From CAZICM01 sp964537685 (GTDB lineage Bacteria > Myxococcota_A > Polyangia > Polyangiales > Polyangiaceae): DNA of 55,724 nucleotides. Location: the NCBI GenBank assembly GCA_964537685.1, contig CAZICM010000063.1:1-55724 (forward strand), in the 5' to 3' direction. The notes under the pieces were generated by a model that saw only the letters and a list, made by a program, of their open reading frames with translations, made no database searches and was not told the origin of the DNA. Numbering within the stretch: the stretch's first letter is position 1; each line of letters begins with the position of its first letter. Both the position numbers and the translations under genes were made by a program. Below are positions 26,507-34,756 of this stretch, piece after piece.

Positions 26507-26842
26507 TATTTCCAAATCGATCACCGCTCGATCCCTGCAAAGATCGCCCACTGCCCGACTCGGAAGTCTCCGATCCCCGCGAACTTTTGTCATTTCCTTC
26601 TTGGGAAATGTCATTTTGTCACAGCCTTTTTGCACTTCCCAAACCCTCACTCCTAAACCCCTCCAGCCTTTCGCCTCTTCCCAAGTGTGAATTCCATTTT
26701 CGTCGCGGGCTTTGTGCACTTCCCACATGTGAATTCCAGTCTCGATGCCCGCCTCCAACACTTCCCATGCAGAAATTCCAGATCCCCCGCGGGCTTTGTC
26801 GACTTCCCCAGCCGTCATTCCCCCCCAAGAATCTCCTTTTCA
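26507..26842. repeat. Degenerate 42-bp tandem repeat array upstream of the EPS operon
   Basis: CTTCCC-type anchors recur at exactly 42-bp steps: unit starts at 26507, 26549, 26591, 26633, 26675, 26717, 26759 and 26801. The four units from 26675 are clearest, with CACTTCCCA, then GAATTCCA, then CGCGGGCTTTGT at constant offsets. On the minus strand the anchor reads GGGAAGTG, like GGGAAGGT in the array at 315-540. Unit interiors vary, as expected of old tandem duplications. The array ends about 106 bp before the sigma-54 promoter candidate. Confidence 0.75.
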
Positions 26843-26948
26843 CGGTGCCGCCCCTGATATATAGCTTCGCCCGCACGCAAACGCCGCGCACCTCACGCAA
26901 AGTTTACACCGCGCGCCAAGATCTCCCCTCAATTGCCCGGCCATTGCT

Positions 26949-26964
26949 TGGCATGAGGTCTGCT
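26949..26964 (+). promoter_or_regulatory. Sigma-54 (RpoN) -24/-12 promoter candidate
   Basis: The sequence TGGCATGAGGTCTGCT matches the consensus TGGCACG-N4-TTGCW at all but two positions. It keeps the invariant GG and GC with the required 10-base spacing (GG at 26950-26951, GC at 26962-26963). Transcription would start near 26975, leaving a leader of about 24 bases that includes AGGTG before the ATG at 26999. It fits the NAD-synthase-family gene, which heads the EPS operon. Sigma-54 promoters need an activator bound upstream, and the repeat array lies in a suitable position. Confidence 0.6.
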
Positions 26965-26998
26965 CCTACATTCTTTCACCTCTCCATTCAGGTGCACT

Positions 26999-27973
26999 AT
27001 GTTCTCCGCCCACACTCTCGAGATCGATTCCGCCGCAACCGCCGCCCGCATCGAACAGTCCATCCGCGAACAAGTCTTGGGAACCCTCAAACGCCGAGGC
27101 GCCGTCCTCGGTCTTTCAGGGGGTATCGATAGCTCGGTCACGGCTTCGCTCTGTGTGCGCGCCCTGGGTAAAGAGCGGGTCTTCTGCCTGTTTATGCCCG
27201 ATACCGATTCCGAAGACGATTCCTTGCGCCTAGGCCATCTCGTCGCCGCCCAGCTCGGTATCGAAACCGCTTTGGAACCCATAGGAAACACACTGACCGC
27301 CATAGGCTGCTACGAGCGCCAAATCCAAGCCATACGCGAACTCTTTCCCGACTATGGCCCGGGCTGGAAATGCAAAGTCACCCTGCCCTCCATCCTCGAT
27401 AGCGAACGGCTCAATATATCGCATTTAACCGTTCAAAGCCCAGAAGGCGAAACCCGCTCGGCCCGGATGACGCTAAAGGCTTATTTAGGTTTAATCGCCG
27501 CCACCAATTTTAAACAGCGTATCCGTAAAACCTTAGAATATTATCATGCCGATAGGCTCAACTACGCCGTCGCGGGTACACCCAACCGGCTGGAATTCGA
27601 TCAAGGCTTCTATGTAAAGCAAGGCGATGGAGCCGCCGATATTAAACCCATTGCCCATCTCTATAAATCCCAAGTCTATGCCTTGGCCGAATACTTAGGC
27701 GTTCCAGAAGAAATCCGGAGACGCCCTCCCACCACCGATACCTTTTCTATGCCGCAAACCCAGGAAGAATTCTTCTTTGCATTACCTTATCAAACCATGG
27801 ATCTCTGTTTATATGCCCGCAATCATGGCATCGATGCCGCCGAAACCGCCGCCGCAACAGGATTAACGCCGGAACAGGTGATGCGGGTCTACAAAGATAT
27901 CGATTCCAAGCGCAGGGCCACCCGCTACCTGCATACCGAACCTTTGCTGATTGAAGAAATCCCCGAGGTCTAA
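26999..27973 (+). CDS. nadE: NAD+ synthase-family amide-forming ligase (EPS-cluster type)
   Basis: 324 residues, N-type ATP pyrophosphatase. The family adenylates a carboxylate and lets ammonia attack it, making NAD+ from deamido-NAD+. The PP-loop SGGIDSS is at residues 40-46. The second signature is GTPNRLEFDQGFYVKQGDGA, with LYKSQVYALAEYLGVP after it; canonical NadE reads GT.NK/RxE..GY.TK.GDG. There is no glutaminase domain. It heads the EPS operon, two bases before a glutamine-dependent asparagine synthase. It may be the cell's NAD+ synthase or a paralogue acting on a sugar or acyl acid; placement favours the latter, but sequence alone does not decide. The gene symbol therefore denotes the family. 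Confidence 0.82.
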   Translation: MFSAHTLEIDSAATAARIEQSIREQVLGTLKRRGAVLGLSGGIDSSVTASLCVRALGKERVFCLFMPDTDSEDDSLRLGHLVAAQLGIETALEPIGNTLTAIGCYERQIQAIRELFPDYGPGWKCKVTLPSILDSERLNISHLTVQSPEGETRSARMTLKAYLGLIAATNFKQRIRKTLEYYHADRLNYAVAGTPNRLEFDQGFYVKQGDGAADIKPIAHLYKSQVYALAEYLGVPEEIRRRPPTTDTFSMPQTQEEFFFALPYQTMDLCLYARNHGIDAAETAAATGLTPEQVMRVYKDIDSKRRATRYLHTEPLLIEEIPEV

Positions 27974-27975
27974 CC

Positions 27976-29985
27976 ATGTGCGGTATAGCCGGCATCGTAT
28001 CGCTCAGACCCGGGCAAGCACCGCCCGAACTATCCCAGCTTCAGCGGATGGCGGGCGCGCTTAAACACCGGGGACCGGATGAATTTGGCATATTCCGCTC
28101 GGAAAGGGCGGGCCTTGCCCATGCCAGGCTTTCAATTATCGATTTATCCACAGGCCAGCAACCGCTATCGAATGAAGATGGCTCGCTATGGGTTGTCTTC
28201 AATGGGGAAATTTTTAATTATATCGAGCTCAAGGCCGAACTGCTGGCCCATGGCCATGTATTCCGCACCCAAAGCGATACCGAAGTCATCGTTCATGCCT
28301 ACGAACAATGGGGAGCCCAAGCCTTTCGCCGCTTTAATGGCCAATTTGCCATCGCCCTCTGGGACGAAAACAAAAAATCGCTGATCTTGGTGCGCGATCG
28401 CGTGGGCGTCCGGCCCCTGTATCTCTGCGAATACGAAGGCCGCGTCTACTTTGCAAGCGAAGTCAAGGCGATTTTCTCGGCCAATGCTCAAATTCCCCGG
28501 GCCCTGGACCCGCTGGGTATCGATCAAACCTTTACCTTCTGGTCGATCGTGCCTCCTCAAAGCGTATGGACGCATATCAGCGAGCTAAAGCCAGGCCATG
28601 TGCGGATCTATACCGAACAAGGTATGCATGAAGAGGCTTTCTGGTCGCTTCACTATCCCCGGGGAAGCGAAGGCGAATATCAAGGCTCGCTGGACGAAGC
28701 GGTAAAGACCGTAAGAGAGGCGCTTTTACAGGCGACCAGCCTGCGTATGCTCCGGGCCGATGTTCCCGTGGGTTCTTATTTATCGGGAGGACTCGATAGC
28801 TCGCTGGTGGCCAGCCTTGGCCGCCAAGTCAAAGGCGAACGCTTTCAGACCTTTTCAATGCGCTTTGCCGATGCCGAATACGATGAGACCGAATTTCAGC
28901 GGGCCATGGTTAAACAATTGGGCAGCGATCACCATGAAGTGATGATCTCCAAAAGCGATATCGGGCAAATCTTTCCCGGGGTGATTGCCCATACCGAGCG
29001 GCCAATTTTAAGAACGGCGCCGGCGCCTCTCTATTTATTATCGAAGCTGGTGCGGGATGCGGGTATAAAAGTCGTGCTCACAGGCGAGGGCGCGGACGAG
29101 ATGTTTGCCGGTTACGACCTATTCCGCGAAGGGAAAATACGCAGGTATTGGGCGAAAGAACCCCAATCCCAGAAACGCCCGCTTTTATTTGAAAAACTCT
29201 ATGCTTATCTAGCCCGTTCGCCCGTGGCTAAAAAAACCATGGCCCGGCAATTTTTTGGCCGCCGCCTCGATCATTATCGCGAGCCGGGCTTTGCCCATGA
29301 AACCCGCTGGCATACGACTTCGGCCTTGAAGCGCCTATTTTCGGCCGGCCTGCGCGATCGTCTCCAGAATAGGGATGCCGTAACGGATTTCATCCAAACG
29401 CTGCCCGCTGAATTTTCGCAATGGACGCCGCTGGCGCAAGATCAATATCTCGAAGTGAGAACGTTGCTATCGGGTTATCTCTTATCGTCGCAGGGCGATC
29501 GCATGCTAATGGCGCATTCGGTGGAAGGACGCTTTCCCTTTTTGGATGCCAACGTGATGGAGCTCGCCAATTCGCTTCCGCCCGCATATAAACTCAAAGT
29601 GCTGGACGAAAAACATATCTTAAAGAAGGCAGCGGAAGGACTTGTTCCCAAAGAGATTATCCGGCGCAGCAAACAGCCCTACCGGGCACCCGATGCGGCT
29701 GCCTTTGCGGGAAAGCAGGCGCCCGAATGGACGCATACCGTGATGAGCGAAGAAAGGCTGACTCAAGCGGGTATATTTGATCCTAAAACCGCTGGAAAGC
29801 TATGGGAAAAGTGCAAGGCGTATCAAGAAAACGCTCCATTTTCCAATGCCGACAACATGGCCATCGTGGGTATGCTATCGGCCCAGCTTCTGCACGAGAT
29901 GTTTGTGCTTCGGGAACCGGGCCGGGAAGAAGTACAGCCTCAAACCCTGATCGATCTATTAGCACCAAAGGATAGGCCGCAATGA
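27976..29985 (+). CDS. asnB: Glutamine-dependent asparagine synthase-family amidotransferase
   Basis: 669 residues. The start MCGIAGIVSL exposes Cys2 as the Ntn glutaminase nucleophile; the glutaminase half also shows KHRGPDEFG and FNGEIFNY. The synthetase half has the PP-loop SGGLDSS (270-276), TGEGADEMFAGYD and the late SVEGRFPFLD block. It transfers ammonia from glutamine to an adenylated carboxylate. Such proteins are common in EPS and exosortase-type clusters, where they are thought to amidate a sugar acid or substituent rather than aspartate. The gene lies two bases after the NadE-like gene and overlaps the ligase gene by 4 bp. The exact acceptor is inferred. Confidence 0.9.
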   Translation: MCGIAGIVSLRPGQAPPELSQLQRMAGALKHRGPDEFGIFRSERAGLAHARLSIIDLSTGQQPLSNEDGSLWVVFNGEIFNYIELKAELLAHGHVFRTQSDTEVIVHAYEQWGAQAFRRFNGQFAIALWDENKKSLILVRDRVGVRPLYLCEYEGRVYFASEVKAIFSANAQIPRALDPLGIDQTFTFWSIVPPQSVWTHISELKPGHVRIYTEQGMHEEAFWSLHYPRGSEGEYQGSLDEAVKTVREALLQATSLRMLRADVPVGSYLSGGLDSSLVASLGRQVKGERFQTFSMRFADAEYDETEFQRAMVKQLGSDHHEVMISKSDIGQIFPGVIAHTERPILRTAPAPLYLLSKLVRDAGIKVVLTGEGADEMFAGYDLFREGKIRRYWAKEPQSQKRPLLFEKLYAYLARSPVAKKTMARQFFGRRLDHYREPGFAHETRWHTTSALKRLFSAGLRDRLQNRDAVTDFIQTLPAEFSQWTPLAQDQYLEVRTLLSGYLLSSQGDRMLMAHSVEGRFPFLDANVMELANSLPPAYKLKVLDEKHILKKAAEGLVPKEIIRRSKQPYRAPDAAAFAGKQAPEWTHTVMSEERLTQAGIFDPKTAGKLWEKCKAYQENAPFSNADNMAIVGMLSAQLLHEMFVLREPGREEVQPQTLIDLLAPKDRPQ

Positions 29986-31547
29986 ACCGCCATCTTAGCG
30001 CCATACCTCTGCTTCACGATTTTTTAATGGACTCCGCGCAAAGGCTGCCGGATAAAATTGCCCTGGTATGCCGGAATGCGCGCCATAGCTACGCGGAACT
30101 CGACCGCAAATCCAATGCCCTCGCCCAAGCGCTTATCGCCGGAGGCATTCAGCGCGGGGATAGGGTACTGGTCTATGCGGACAATACCTTTGAAGCGGCG
30201 CTTTCGTTTTGGGGCGTAATGAAGGCCAATGCCGTCGTTTCAATGATTCATTTTCAAACCAAGACCGATCGCCTGGCTTATCTGCTGAACGATTGCAAGG
30301 CCGCGGGATTGATCGCCGATGCCTCGCTTACGCCTATTTTTTCCGAAGCGGCCAAGCATGCCCCGCATTTAAGAACCATTCTGGTTGCGGGAGCGCTGGA
30401 TAGCGGCAGGCTTTCGGGTTTACCCAATGTGCGCTCGTTTCATGAGGCCATCGAAGCGGAAGACGGAAGCGAAGCTCCGCCCCGCCAATGCATCGATAAC
30501 GATCTGGCGGCGATTATTTATACATCGGGAAGCACGGGCGATCCCAAAGGCGTCATGCTTACCCATCACAATATGCGCACGGCGGCGCTTTCGATATCGA
30601 CCTATTTGGGCAATGCGGAGGACGATATCATCCTCAATGTGCTTCCCTTGTCCTTTGATTATGGCCTATATCAAATGATTATGGCCTTTAAGGTGGGCGC
30701 GAGGCTGGTTTTAGAGCGTTCCTTTGCCTATCCGGCTCAAGTGCTGCTCAAAGTGGCCGAGGAAAAGGTCACGGGCTTTCCAGGCGTGCCGACCATCTTT
30801 GCGATTCTGGCCGAAATGAAATCCCTCTCCGATTTCGACTTATCGTCGATCCGCTATGTTTCCAATACCGCGGCGGCCTTGCCGGTGAAACATATACGTA
30901 TGCTCAGGGATATCTTTCCCAAGGCGCGCATTTACTCGATGTATGGACTAACGGAATGCAAGCGCTGCACCTATCTTCCGCCTGAAGACATCGATAGAAA
31001 GCCGGAAAGCGTCGGCGTTGCCATTCCCAATACCCAGCTTTGGCTGGTCGATGAAAACGATAATATTATTGGCCCAAACCGGGTGGGCCAATTGGTGATC
31101 CGCGGGGCGACGGTAATGCGGGGATATTGGGAAAAGCCCGAGGCGACGGCCAAAAGGCTAAGACCGGGGCCGCTGCCCGGCGAATTTGTGCTCTATACCG
31201 GAGACTATTGCAGGCTCGACGAAGAAGGCTATTTATATTTCGTAGGCCGCATGGACGATATCATTAAATGCCGGGGAGAAAAGGTAGCGCCCAAGGAAGT
31301 GGAAAGCGCGCTGGCTGAAATTCATGGGGTGAAGGAAGCAGCAGTCATAGGCATTTCTGATGAAATCCTGGGCCAGGCGCCCAAAGCGTTTGTTGTACTT
31401 GAAAAAGATATACAGATGAGCGAACAAGATATCATCCGGGAGTGCCAAGCCAGGCTGGAAGGCTATAAAGTGCCCAAGCATGTTGTATTCCTGCCTGAAC
31501 TGCCTAAAACCAACACAGGAAAAATTAAGAAGACGGAGCTGTCATGA
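29982..31547 (+). CDS. Acyl-AMP/acyl-CoA ligase (ANL superfamily), EPS-associated
   Basis: 521 residues. It activates a carboxylic acid with ATP and passes it to a thiol. The motifs are complete: phosphate loop IIYTSGSTGDPKGVMLTHHN, YSMYGLTE, the ribose-binding YTGDYCRLDEEGYLYFVGR, the hinge DDIIKCRGEKVAPKEVE, and the C-terminal catalytic Lys in TNTGKIKKTELS. The stop overlaps the acyl carrier protein start by 4 bp, so the acyl group is probably loaded on that protein. It resembles the ligases found next to exosortase/EPS genes. The acid substrate is unknown. Confidence 0.9.
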   Translation: MNRHLSAIPLLHDFLMDSAQRLPDKIALVCRNARHSYAELDRKSNALAQALIAGGIQRGDRVLVYADNTFEAALSFWGVMKANAVVSMIHFQTKTDRLAYLLNDCKAAGLIADASLTPIFSEAAKHAPHLRTILVAGALDSGRLSGLPNVRSFHEAIEAEDGSEAPPRQCIDNDLAAIIYTSGSTGDPKGVMLTHHNMRTAALSISTYLGNAEDDIILNVLPLSFDYGLYQMIMAFKVGARLVLERSFAYPAQVLLKVAEEKVTGFPGVPTIFAILAEMKSLSDFDLSSIRYVSNTAAALPVKHIRMLRDIFPKARIYSMYGLTECKRCTYLPPEDIDRKPESVGVAIPNTQLWLVDENDNIIGPNRVGQLVIRGATVMRGYWEKPEATAKRLRPGPLPGEFVLYTGDYCRLDEEGYLYFVGRMDDIIKCRGEKVAPKEVESALAEIHGVKEAAVIGISDEILGQAPKAFVVLEKDIQMSEQDIIRECQARLEGYKVPKHVVFLPELPKTNTGKIKKTELS

Positions 31548-31816
31548 GCACGGAAGATGCTATTCAAGAGATTCAAGCCAAAGTACGTTCGTTTATAAAA
31601 TCGAATTTCTATGTACCCGATACCCTAAAGCTGGGCGACGATACCTCGCTGCTGGAAAGCGGCATTGTTGATTCAACGGGCGTCATGGAAATTGTAGCTT
31701 ACCTTCAAAGCGATTTTAATATCGACGTACCAGACCGGGACTTGATACCCGATAACCTGGACTCCATTGGAAAGATTAGTGCCTATATTGAGCGGATGAA
31801 CAAAGCCGCACCATAA
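31544..31816 (+). CDS. Acyl carrier protein
   Basis: 90 residues, acidic and helical. The phosphopantetheine attachment site is Ser44 in ESGIVDSTGVMEIV, where DS corresponds to the DSL of canonical ACPs. The third-helix block SDFNIDVPDRDLIPDNLDS is typical. It overlaps the acyl ligase by 4 bp, so the ligase most likely charges this carrier. A dedicated carrier inside an EPS operon suggests that an acyl or amino-acyl group is handed to a sugar. No acyltransferase is in the operon itself; the serine-acetyltransferase-like protein at 43080 is a possible but unproven acceptor step. Confidence 0.9.
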   Translation: MSTEDAIQEIQAKVRSFIKSNFYVPDTLKLGDDTSLLESGIVDSTGVMEIVAYLQSDFNIDVPDRDLIPDNLDSIGKISAYIERMNKAAP

Positions 31817-31838
31817 AGGGCAGAGGGCAGAGGCGATT

Positions 31839-33227
31839 ATGCTGACCCATATTCACTACCTGGCATCGCGCATTGCGGAACGGGCGCAGCTCGCCGTGGA
31901 CTGCCTGATTCTATGCGCGGCGTGCGTTGTGGCGAGCTATGCGGCCGAAGGTCAGATGAATCCCCGGGTTAGCCTATTTCTATCGGTGCTTTCGGTGCTG
32001 GTATGGCTTGTCTTTGTCCGCATGCTCCGGCACTACGATATCCAAAAGGCGCAGGGGATCGCGGGAGAATTTGGCCTGACGGGCGTTTTGGTGCTGGCGA
32101 CGAGCCTTATGCAATGGCTGATGCGCTATTTGCTGCCCAGTCTCGCTACGCCTTCGCACCTGCCCACCTATTACACGATATCGCTTGTGGGAACGCTGTC
32201 CGTCAGCGCATTTACCTACTTCCGGCATCAGCGGAAGCGAAGGAAGCCCAATGAAATTTTGCTGATTGGAGCCGGAGCGCTGGGCTATTACACCGGGCTC
32301 GAACTAAGGGATGAATTTGGCAAAAAGCTCGCTGGATTTTTACGCTTTGCCGATGAGCAGCCGCATAAAGACTTACCCGCCCAGATCTTGGGAACGGTGG
32401 ACGAACTCGATACCCTTCTCCGGGAGCGGGGTTTTGATGAGATTTATATCACGGCATCGCTGTTAAAACACGGTGAAGCGATAGAGAAAGCGGTGCATGT
32501 CTGCGAACTGTATGGGCTTCCCTTTGCGCTTCCGATTACGCATTTCAGGATGGAGCGGGCGCGCCCCAGGCAGAAGCGGGCGGTAAAGGATGGGTATCTT
32601 CATTTTATTACCTATGAAAACAAACCTGTTCAAATGAGCCTCAAGCGGCTCTTCGATATCGCGGTATCGCTGGCGGTGCTGGTGCTGGTATCGCCTCTCT
32701 TTTTAATCTTTTCGATTTTAATCAAAGTCACTTCGCATGGACCCATATTTTTTAGGCAGAGGCGGGTGGGTATTTTTGGGCGCGAATTCAATATGCTCAA
32801 ATTCAGGTCGATGGTACAGAACGCCGAAGCACTGAAGGCCGCGCTGATGGAGCAAAATGAAATGAGCGGGCCTGTCTTTAAGATTAAAAGAGATCCGAGG
32901 ATTACGGCGGTTGGGCATATCATGAGAAAGTTCAGCATAGACGAGCTTCCTCAATTGCTCAATGTGCTCCGGGGCGACATGGCGGTGGTTGGACCGAGGC
33001 CCGCATTGCCCAGCGAAGTAGCCCGCTATGAACCCTGGCAGAAGAGGCGCCTATCGGTGAGGCCGGGCATTACCTGTGAATGGCAGGTGAGCGGGCGGAA
33101 CAATATTCCCTTTGAAGAATGGATGTATCTGGATATGCATTATATCGATCACTGGTCGCTGTTCAGCGATTTCGTGCTGCTTCTTAAGACGATTCCAGTG
33201 GTTATCAGCGGCCGAGGGGCGAGCTAG
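31839..33227 (+). CDS. EPS priming phosphoglycosyltransferase (polyprenyl-P hexose-1-P transferase)
   Basis: 462 residues. It starts the repeat unit by moving a sugar-1-phosphate from a nucleotide sugar to undecaprenyl phosphate in the inner membrane. Four N-terminal membrane segments and a nucleotide-binding-like middle domain (LLIGAGALGYYTG) are followed by a fifth hydrophobic segment and the catalytic Bac_transf domain. That domain shows KRLFDIAVS, FRQRRVGIFGREFNMLKFRS, DELPQLLNVLRGDMAVVGPRP and RPGITCEWQVSGRN. This is the WbaP/WcaJ architecture. It lies 22 bp after the carrier gene and 2 bp before the flippase gene. The sugar specificity is not readable. Confidence 0.93.
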   Translation: MLTHIHYLASRIAERAQLAVDCLILCAACVVASYAAEGQMNPRVSLFLSVLSVLVWLVFVRMLRHYDIQKAQGIAGEFGLTGVLVLATSLMQWLMRYLLPSLATPSHLPTYYTISLVGTLSVSAFTYFRHQRKRRKPNEILLIGAGALGYYTGLELRDEFGKKLAGFLRFADEQPHKDLPAQILGTVDELDTLLRERGFDEIYITASLLKHGEAIEKAVHVCELYGLPFALPITHFRMERARPRQKRAVKDGYLHFITYENKPVQMSLKRLFDIAVSLAVLVLVSPLFLIFSILIKVTSHGPIFFRQRRVGIFGREFNMLKFRSMVQNAEALKAALMEQNEMSGPVFKIKRDPRITAVGHIMRKFSIDELPQLLNVLRGDMAVVGPRPALPSEVARYEPWQKRRLSVRPGITCEWQVSGRNNIPFEEWMYLDMHYIDHWSLFSDFVLLLKTIPVVISGRGAS

Positions 33228-33229
33228 GC

Positions 33230-34756
33230 TTGAATTCACCCGATCCGGCATCCCCAAACGATACAGCTCCCGACTCGGTGAGGCGCGAGTCTGCGCTGGC
33301 GGTTCGCAATGCGGTTACGCTTGGGTTTTCGCTGGTGCTCACCTGGTCGGTGGCGCTATTGGTACGTATCTATTTACCGTACCGCGTTGGGCCTGAAGTC
33401 TTTGGTATTTATGATTTCGCCGAGAGTTTTGCGATTGGCGCGACGGCGATTTTAAATTTTGGGATAGACACCTATATCCAGAAGGAAGTGGCGATACGCC
33501 CGGCCCATGCATCGGAATTTTTTGGAAGCGTCAATGCGCTGCGGTTTCTTTTATCGCCTTTGCTGATAGCTCTTTGCTATCTGATTCTGGTGCTGCTCGG
33601 CCGGCCGCCCGAAGCCCGGGATGTGGCGCTTGTGTATTGCGTGGCGCAGATTGTCGTGATTTCCAGCAACAACGCCGCGGCGCTGATTCAGGCTTCTTCT
33701 AAAGTGGGAGGACTTGCGGCGATCAATGTCGCGGTGAAGATTCTATGGGGCGGCGCAGCCTTTGCCATCTTAATCGCGGGCAAGGGAATTCTGGCCGTTA
33801 CGGCGATTCTTTTGGCGACCGAGCTGATACGCGGAAGCGCTTTATTCTATTTGGCGAAGAAGCATGTGGGCGTTGTGCTTCGCTTCGATACCAAAGTACT
33901 TCCCGCCGTGCTTATGGCCTGCCTTCCGCTGGCGCTGACTCAATTTGGAGCCTCGGTATACGGTTCGATTAGCCGGGTTGTGCTGATGAAGATGGCCGGG
34001 GATACCGAAGTAGGCTGGTATGGAGCGGCTTCGAATTTAGCCAAACTCGCTTTGTTTTTATCCCCGCTTATCAATGCCGCCCTGCTTCCTCCTCTATCGA
34101 GGGCCGCGGCCCGCTCCGAAAAAGACTTGCTCACCATGCTCAGCCAATCCATCGAAGTCGTTTTTATGATTGCGCTGCCTATTGGCCTGGTGATGGGCCT
34201 TGGAGCCGATCTATGGGCGCCAAAGATCTTTGGGGCTTCGTTTGCGCCTTCCGCGCTCAGCATTCGCTCCATGGCCGCGCTCTTTATTCTTACCTATATT
34301 TCAATGCTCTTTGCTACGGGCCTTTACGAATATGGGCGCACCTGGTGGATCGCGGGAGCGACGCTCATTGGTATTACGGCCAATCCTCTGCTGGGATATC
34401 TGCTATTGCCTCCCTTTGCCAGACACTTTGGGCCTGGAGGCGCGGCCTTTGGCATTGGGATTTCCGTTGTACTGACCGAGCTGATTATCATTGCATTCTA
34501 TGCCGTTCGCTTTCCAAAATTCCCGGTGAACCGCGCGAGCGCCCTGCGTATGCTTAAAGCCCTGATCGCGGCCTTGCTAATCATCTTGCTCCACACCCAA
34601 ATCGCCTTTCTTGGCATCGCCGCGATGGCCGTGGAATTGGCTTTGTATTGCGCGCTGGCTGTGCTAAGCGGAGCCGTCGTGCCCAGGGAACTGCTTTCGC
34701 TCGCCAAGCTTGCGCTCAAGCGCGAACCCGCAAAACAGGCTGAGAAACAACCATGA
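33230..34756 (+). CDS. Wzx-type lipopolysaccharide/EPS flippase (MOP superfamily)
   Basis: 508 residues with about 12-14 membrane segments; moves lipid-linked repeat units across the inner membrane. The N-terminal block NAVTLGFSLVLTWSVALLV leading into YRVGPEVFGIYDFAESFA, and the late PLLGYLLLPPFARHFGPGGA stretch, are typical of polysaccharide_synt family members. The start is a TTG at 33230 just after the previous stop; a GTG at 33278 is an alternative. The 3' end overlaps the OPX gene by 4 bp. Together with a Wzy-like protein at 39898 and a Wzc-type protein at 36988, it defines a Wzx/Wzy-dependent pathway. Confidence 0.9.
   Translation: MNSPDPASPNDTAPDSVRRESALAVRNAVTLGFSLVLTWSVALLVRIYLPYRVGPEVFGIYDFAESFAIGATAILNFGIDTYIQKEVAIRPAHASEFFGSVNALRFLLSPLLIALCYLILVLLGRPPEARDVALVYCVAQIVVISSNNAAALIQASSKVGGLAAINVAVKILWGGAAFAILIAGKGILAVTAILLATELIRGSALFYLAKKHVGVVLRFDTKVLPAVLMACLPLALTQFGASVYGSISRVVLMKMAGDTEVGWYGAASNLAKLALFLSPLINAALLPPLSRAAARSEKDLLTMLSQSIEVVFMIALPIGLVMGLGADLWAPKIFGASFAPSALSIRSMAALFILTYISMLFATGLYEYGRTWWIAGATLIGITANPLLGYLLLPPFARHFGPGGAAFGIGISVVLTELIIIAFYAVRFPKFPVNRASALRMLKALIAALLIILLHTQIAFLGIAAMAVELALYCALAVLSGAVVPRELLSLAKLALKREPAKQAEKQP

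Larger units (their letters stand above)
26366..26998. other. Long intergenic region holding a repeat array and promoter
   Basis: 633 bp without a convincing gene between the surface-repeat gene and the EPS operon. It holds the 42-bp array (26507-26842) and the sigma-54 promoter candidate (26949-26964). Open frames exist on both strands because the repeat length is a multiple of three, but none has a start with a good ribosome-binding site and none resembles a known protein. The stretch 26366-26506 is C-rich with possible further decayed units (around 26423). Confidence 0.55.

Noticed and set aside
26507..26842. CRISPR array
   Set aside because: The conserved part is only about 8-12 bases, the remainder of each unit is related between units rather than unique, and no cas gene is in the window.
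26425..27132. 235-codon plus-strand frame, and minus-strand frames with 14-residue WEV-type repeats
   Set aside because: Several frames stay open on both strands only because the repeat length is 42. None has a good start, and the plus-strand frame runs into the NAD-synthase gene in another frame. The related 43-bp array cannot be coding.
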